NCBI GenBank assembly: GCA_946497265.1
Contig: CAMMKL010000069.1
Location: 1-9,365, forward strand
Direction of reading: 5' to 3'
DNA from: an uncultured Clostridia bacterium
GTDB lineage: Bacteria; Bacillota; Clostridia; Oscillospirales; Acutalibacteraceae
DNA: 9,365 nucleotides
Part shown: one piece after another, positions 6,215-9,365 of the stretch
Position numbering within the stretch: position 1 is the first letter of the stretch
Layout of the letters: every line of letters starts with the position of its first letter
Notes under the pieces: generated by a model
What the model saw: the letters and a program-made list of their open reading frames with translations, nothing else
Database searches by the model: none
What the model was told of the DNA's origin: nothing
Made by a program: the position numbers and the translations under genes

Positions 6215-6448
6215 GCGCAATACATCCTTTTTTCCACTGCATTTGTATTGTGCCAATGGAAAAAGGTTAAAAAAATATTTATGTTCGTTCAAAGAGCCGG
6301 AGGCCGATCAGGCAATTTTTTAAGAAATTCCATTTACCGGGGCAAAAACCATGATGGGCTCTAAGATTTGAACGGGAGAAGGGATCATAGGGGCGGCGCC
6401 CGGCTTTAGCACTTTTGCGCGGCCAACCCGCCGTAAGGACCCCTGTCC
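6215..6448 (+). ncRNA. Putative structured RNA leader upstream of mtaB (family unknown)
   Basis: No convincing gene occupies the 406 bp between the HPr-like start and mtaB. From 6215 the plus strand holds several complementary blocks. GCGCAATACA (6215-6224) pairs with TGTATTGTGC (6244-6253) using one G-U, and CCTTTTTTCCA (6226-6236) pairs with TGGAAAAAGG (6257-6266) with one bulged U; these two helices are interleaved. Next comes a long stem: CGTTCAAA+GAGCC (6286-6298) with GGCTC+TTTGAACG (6357-6374, 5-nt bulge), containing a smaller hairpin at about 6311-6331. A further stem is AGGGG+CGGCG (6389-6398) with CGCCG+CCCCT (6429-6444, 6-nt bulge). I could not match it to T-box, SAM, cobalamin, SRP, 6S or other classes. 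It may be a cis-regulatory leader or a stand-alone small RNA. Confidence 0.4.
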
Positions 6449-6464
6449 ATAACACGAAAGATAC

Positions 6465-6470
6465 AGGTGA
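6465..6470 (+). promoter_or_regulatory. Ribosome binding site that decides the mtaB start
   Basis: AGGTGA lies 5 nt before the ATG at 6476. The alternative GTG start at 6467 would fall inside this site, so it is rejected. Confidence 0.75.
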
Positions 6471-6475
6471 CATAC

Positions 6476-7765
6476 ATGAACGTTTCTATCGTAACATTAG
6501 GCTGTAAGGTGAACCAATACGAATCCGAGGCCATACTGGAAAGGTTGCTGGATGCGGGGTTTCAGGCAGCCGGGGCAAAAGAGCCGGCGGATGTTATCAT
6601 TATCAATTCCTGTACCGTTACCGCCGCCAGCGACCATAAGGTGCGCCAATTGCTGCGCCGTTCCAGGCGGGAAAACCCGGAGGCGGCAATCGTACTGACC
6701 GGCTGCATGCCGCAGGCTTTTCCCGAAACAGCCGCCTCCTTGACAGAAGCGGATATCGTTTTGGGCAATTCCCGGCGCGCGGACCTGCTACCACGCCTTC
6801 TGGAGTTTTTAAGCCATCATCAGCGTATTGTAGATATCCATACCTATGGAAAAGGCGAACCTTTTGAGCAAATGTCGGTTTCCTCCTTTCATGAAAGAAC
6901 CCGTGCCTTTATAAAAATAGAAGATGGGTGCAACCGCTTTTGCTCTTATTGTATTATTCCCTATTCCCGCGGACGGGTGCGCAGCAAGCCTTTGCAAGAG
7001 CTGCAAGCAGAGGTCAACCGCCTGGCGGACGCTGGTTATCGAGAAGTGGTGCTTGTCGGCATCAACCTTTCCGCTTACGGCCAGGAGCTGGGGCTCCATC
7101 TTTGCGATGCGGTCGAATGCTGTTGTGCGGTTGACGGTATCGAACGGGTGCGCCTGGGTTCCTTGGAACCGGAACAAATGGACAAAGAGGTGGTAAAACG
7201 CCTGTCCCAACAAAAAAAGCTTTGCCCGCAATTCCATCTTTCCCTGCAAAGCGGCTGTAACGCTACTTTGCGCCGCATGAACCGACACTACAGCAGCGAG
7301 GAGTATGCCGCGATCGTTGAAAACCTGCGGGCAAGTTTTGAAAACGCAGCCATTACCACCGATATTATGGTAGGCTTTGCAGGAGAAAGCGAAAAAGAGT
7401 TTGAGGAATCCCTTGCCTTTGCCCAAACGATCGGCTTTGCCAAAGCCCATGTGTTTGCCTATTCCCGACGTCCCGGCACACGGGCCGATTCCATGCCGGA
7501 TCAACTGCCAAACGCAATCAAAGAGGAACGTAGCCGCCGGATGATTGCACAGACCAACCGAACCCGCGCGGCTTTTCTGAAGACCCAGGTGGGCCGCACA
7601 GAAACCGTCCTATTTGAAAGCCGGTGCGAAAACGGCGTATATGAGGGATATACCATGAATTATACCCCGGTGCGTGCGGCAAACGGGGCAAACCTGTGCG
7701 GCAAGCTGGTTGCAGTGACGCTTACCGAAGCGTTTGACGACTACTGTGTGGGAAGTATTTTGTAA
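6476..7765 (+). CDS. mtaB: tRNA t6A37 methylthiotransferase MtaB
   Basis: A 429-residue methylthiotransferase that converts N6-threonylcarbamoyladenosine at position 37 of ANN-decoding tRNAs to its 2-methylthio form, using two [4Fe-4S] clusters and SAM. The N-terminal MTTase domain begins TLGCKVNQYESEA and supplies Cys10, Cys46 (NSCTVT) and Cys77 (TGCMPQ) for the auxiliary cluster. The radical SAM cluster is Cys152-X3-Cys156-X2-Cys159 in GCNRFCSYCIIPYSRGRVRS. The LGCKVNQYE signature and overall length favour MtaB over MiaB or RimO. A C-terminal TRAM RNA-binding domain occupies about 365-429. One small departure is GFAGE where relatives have GFPGE (around residue 300). It is preceded by a structured non-coding leader and followed by a strong terminator, so it is probably monocistronic. 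Confidence 0.93.
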   Translation: MNVSIVTLGCKVNQYESEAILERLLDAGFQAAGAKEPADVIIINSCTVTAASDHKVRQLLRRSRRENPEAAIVLTGCMPQAFPETAASLTEADIVLGNSRRADLLPRLLEFLSHHQRIVDIHTYGKGEPFEQMSVSSFHERTRAFIKIEDGCNRFCSYCIIPYSRGRVRSKPLQELQAEVNRLADAGYREVVLVGINLSAYGQELGLHLCDAVECCCAVDGIERVRLGSLEPEQMDKEVVKRLSQQKKLCPQFHLSLQSGCNATLRRMNRHYSSEEYAAIVENLRASFENAAITTDIMVGFAGESEKEFEESLAFAQTIGFAKAHVFAYSRRPGTRADSMPDQLPNAIKEERSRRMIAQTNRTRAAFLKTQVGRTETVLFESRCENGVYEGYTMNYTPVRAANGANLCGKLVAVTLTEAFDDYCVGSIL

Positions 7766-7839
7766 GGTAACGATACCTTATTAACCTGGCGGCCACAACC
7801 ACCCGACGGCTGGCTCTGCAGATTTTATAGCGGTAAATG

Positions 7840-7872
7840 AAAACGTGGGCTTGCAATAATAGCCCACGTTTT
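7840..7872. terminator. Bidirectional intrinsic terminator between mtaB and the SpoVAF-like gene
   Basis: A perfect 12-bp stem, AAAACGTGGGCT (7840-7851) with AGCCCACGTTTT (7861-7872), encloses a 9-nt loop. On the plus strand it ends in TTTTG followed by TTTG, 74 bp past the mtaB stop. On the minus strand it also ends in a T run, 31 bp past the stop at 7904, so it can serve both convergent genes. Confidence 0.9.
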
Positions 7873-7903
7873 GTTTGATCGGTACTTTTTCAGCAAAGGA
7901 AGA

Positions 7904-9298
7904 TTATTCCGATTTCCGAAGCCGCCCTCGGAAAAACCGTTTCCACAGTTCTTTTCCACGAAAAGGAATCAACGGGTACAGGTAGCTTTTGCCGGAAATG
8001 GTTTTATTGAACAACAGCAGTAAAAAGATAATTACAATGCCGATGGCAAAGCCCCAGAGATTCCATAAAACCGTGAAAATCAACAATAAAATCCGCATGA
8101 ATTTTAAAGCATACCCCAGTTCGTCGCTGGGCTGCGTGTAATTGGATATGGCGACGAAGGCCATATACAGCAGCGCCTCTGTGGAAAACCAGCCGGATTG
8201 TACCGCAAAATCGCTCAATACGATACCGGCAATGACCGACAGGGAGGTGGAAAGGGTACTGGGCGTGTTCAAAGAAGCAAGCCGCAGCCCGTCGATGGCA
8301 AGCTCTAATATGATCAGCTGCCAAAACACGGGGATATTTGGCTCTTCCTTTAACAAAACAAACTGAAACGCCTGAGGCACCAGGTTAGGGTTTTGCAGTG
8401 CCAACAGCCAGACCGGCGTGAGGATGAGCGTGATAAAGGTGACGATATAGCGGGAAAACCGCAGATAAGTGCCGGTAAAAGGAGGAAAGTAATAATCGTC
8501 CGCTTCCTCTACCACATCAAAAATGCTGGTGGGCAGGATGATTGCCGAAGGGGAATTGTCTACCAGCAATACAATATTACCTTCCAGCAGGGCGGAAGCG
8601 GTGGTATCCGGGCGTTCGCAGTACTTAAATTTGGGAAAGGGGTTAAACCACTTATAGGGGTGGATCGCTTCGACCAAACTTTGCTGATTCATCGTCAAGG
8701 CGTCCACCTTTGCGTTTTTAATTTTTTCTTTAATGGTTTTGAGCAGCTTTTTGTCAACCACATCTTCCATATAGCAGACCACCACATCGGTTTTGGAGCG
8801 TTTTCCAACGCTAAAGATACTCATTGTCAGCGATGGGTGCCGGATACGCCTGCGGATCAATGCAGTGTTGGCCACCAGTGTTTCCACAAAGCCGTCTCGG
8901 GAACCGCGCAGCACACGGTCTTTGTCCGGCTCTTCTACCGAACGCGCGGGATAGGTGCGCGTGTCTACCATCACAACTTTATCAAAGCCCTCCACCACCA
9001 ACGCCAGGATGCCGGAAAGAACCCCTACTGTAATATTCTCTTGGTTGTTTTCCAGGGCAACTTCTACATAGGGCACCCCCATTTGTGTAAAGGTTTCTGC
9101 GTCTGTTACCTGTTCCGGCTGTGCCCCATAAAAATATTCCAGAATTTTTTCCATGACTTCGTCTTTTATCATGCCGTCAATAAAAAACAGGCAGGCTTTT
9201 TTGGAGCCCACACGAATATCACGGGCGATTAGATCAAAGCTTTCGTTGACTCTTAAATGTTCTTTTAACTGCTGTACTGCCGTCTCATATTGTTGCAT
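7904..9298 (-). CDS. spoVAF: SpoVAF/GerA-family spore germination protein (A subunit)
   Basis: A 464-residue member of the GerA A-subunit family, located in the inner spore membrane. The soluble N-terminal part (about 1-280) carries the family motif RGSRDGFVETLVANTALIRR (131-150) and GNIVLLVDNSPSAI (240-253). The membrane part (about 284-430) has TM segments around 284-301 and 323-341, the conserved loop DGLRLASLNTPSTLS (336-350), and further helices to a final hydrophobic block at 403-430. It ends in a basic tail (residues 447-464). The N-terminal block ACLFFIDGMIKDEVMEKIL and the compact length fit SpoVAF (about 490 residues in Bacillus) better than the GerAA-type germinant receptors, but this distinction is from recollection. 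In Bacillus, SpoVAF works with the dipicolinic acid channel genes. AAGGGGG (9306-9312) lies 7 nt upstream of the ATG. Confidence 0.85.
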   Translation of the reverse strand: MQQYETAVQQLKEHLRVNESFDLIARDIRVGSKKACLFFIDGMIKDEVMEKILEYFYGAQPEQVTDAETFTQMGVPYVEVALENNQENITVGVLSGILALVVEGFDKVVMVDTRTYPARSVEEPDKDRVLRGSRDGFVETLVANTALIRRRIRHPSLTMSIFSVGKRSKTDVVVCYMEDVVDKKLLKTIKEKIKNAKVDALTMNQQSLVEAIHPYKWFNPFPKFKYCERPDTTASALLEGNIVLLVDNSPSAIILPTSIFDVVEEADDYYFPPFTGTYLRFSRYIVTFITLILTPVWLLALQNPNLVPQAFQFVLLKEEPNIPVFWQLIILELAIDGLRLASLNTPSTLSTSLSVIAGIVLSDFAVQSGWFSTEALLYMAFVAISNYTQPSDELGYALKFMRILLLIFTVLWNLWGFAIGIVIIFLLLLFNKTISGKSYLYPLIPFRGKELWKRFFRGRLRKSE

Positions 9299-9313
9299 AC
9301 TACTTCCCCCTTA

Positions 9314-9365
9314 TCAAGTCGGATCGTAGCCATGTCGTTCTGTGAGCCAAGGAGTTGCAAAGCTG
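9314..9365 (-). CDS. Probable 3' end of an upstream gene in the spoVAF-like operon
   Basis: Reading in from the right edge on the minus strand, one frame is open for 16 codons, ending SFATPWLTERHGYDPT and then TGA at 9314-9316. The stop is 15 bp before the SpoVAF-like start and just ahead of its ribosome binding site, the normal spacing within an operon. A SpoVA operon member would be expected here, but so few residues do not identify it, and an open frame of this length could be chance. Confidence 0.4.
   Translation of the reverse strand, partial: SFATPWLTERHGYDPT

Noticed and set aside
6215..6266. H-type pseudoknot from the two interleaved helices
   Set aside because: Loops of 1 and 3 nt cannot span 10-bp helices, so simultaneous formation is unlikely; alternative pairing is the better reading.
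6363..6373. GTTCAAATC on the minus strand resembles a tRNA T-loop
   Set aside because: No acceptor, D-arm or anticodon stem can be built around it; the bases are better explained as one arm of the 6286-6374 stem.
6279..6473. 64-codon minus-strand open frame in the gene-free stretch before mtaB
   Set aside because: It begins at the mtaB ribosome binding site, has no Shine-Dalgarno site of its own, its composition looks random, and it coincides with the inverted repeats.
8393..9232. Long plus-strand open frame opposite the SpoVAF-like gene
   Set aside because: It is antisense to a clear GerA-family protein, is low-complexity in the way of shadow frames, and shows no domain motif or ribosome binding site.

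Overview
The window comes from the chromosome of an endospore-forming, low-to-moderate GC Firmicute, most likely a Clostridia-class anaerobe. The evidence is a SpoVAF/GerA-type spore germination protein, an HPr-like regulatory protein, MtaB, and the radical SAM plus DUF4130 gene pair typical of clostridia, together with strong purine-rich Shine-Dalgarno sites and consensus sigma-A promoters. There are no mobile elements, CRISPR arrays, rRNAs or recognisable tRNAs.

Layout. (1) 2-1366, plus strand: the 3' part of a cation diffusion facilitator and a small glyoxalase I-like metalloenzyme, probably co-transcribed. (2) 1505-3621, minus strand: a tightly overlapping two-gene operon of a radical SAM protein with a helix-hairpin-helix (putative DNA modification/repair) and its obligate DUF4130-type partner. 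It has a near-perfect promoter (TTGACA-N17-TATACT) whose start site lies under a LexA/SOS-box-like sequence. (3) 3854-5782, plus: an ABC-F ATPase with a C-terminal coiled coil, transcribed divergently from (2). (4) 5821-6060, minus: a 79-residue HPr/Crh-like protein that has no histidine at all. (5) 6061-6466: a 406-bp gene-free stretch with the promoter of (4) and, toward mtaB, a putative structured RNA leader. (6) 6476-7765, plus: the tRNA methylthiotransferase mtaB, ending at a strong bidirectional terminator. (7) 7904-9298, minus: a SpoVAF-like germinant-receptor A-subunit homologue, 15 bp downstream of the probable 3' end of another gene that enters from the right edge.

How the genes relate. 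Most are housekeeping units (metal export, methylglyoxal detoxification, ribosome-associated ABC-F, tRNA modification, sporulation) arranged as short independent transcription units. The two regions most worth follow-up are the possibly SOS-controlled radical SAM/DUF4130 operon, whose biochemical activity is not established to my knowledge, and the structured, non-coding leader region before mtaB. In the leader, two 10-bp helices are interleaved and sterically cannot form together, which would suit an RNA switch. Three starts were moved inward from the longest open frame (radical SAM to 3621, ABC-F to 3854, mtaB to 6476) on the basis of ribosome binding sites and promoter positions.
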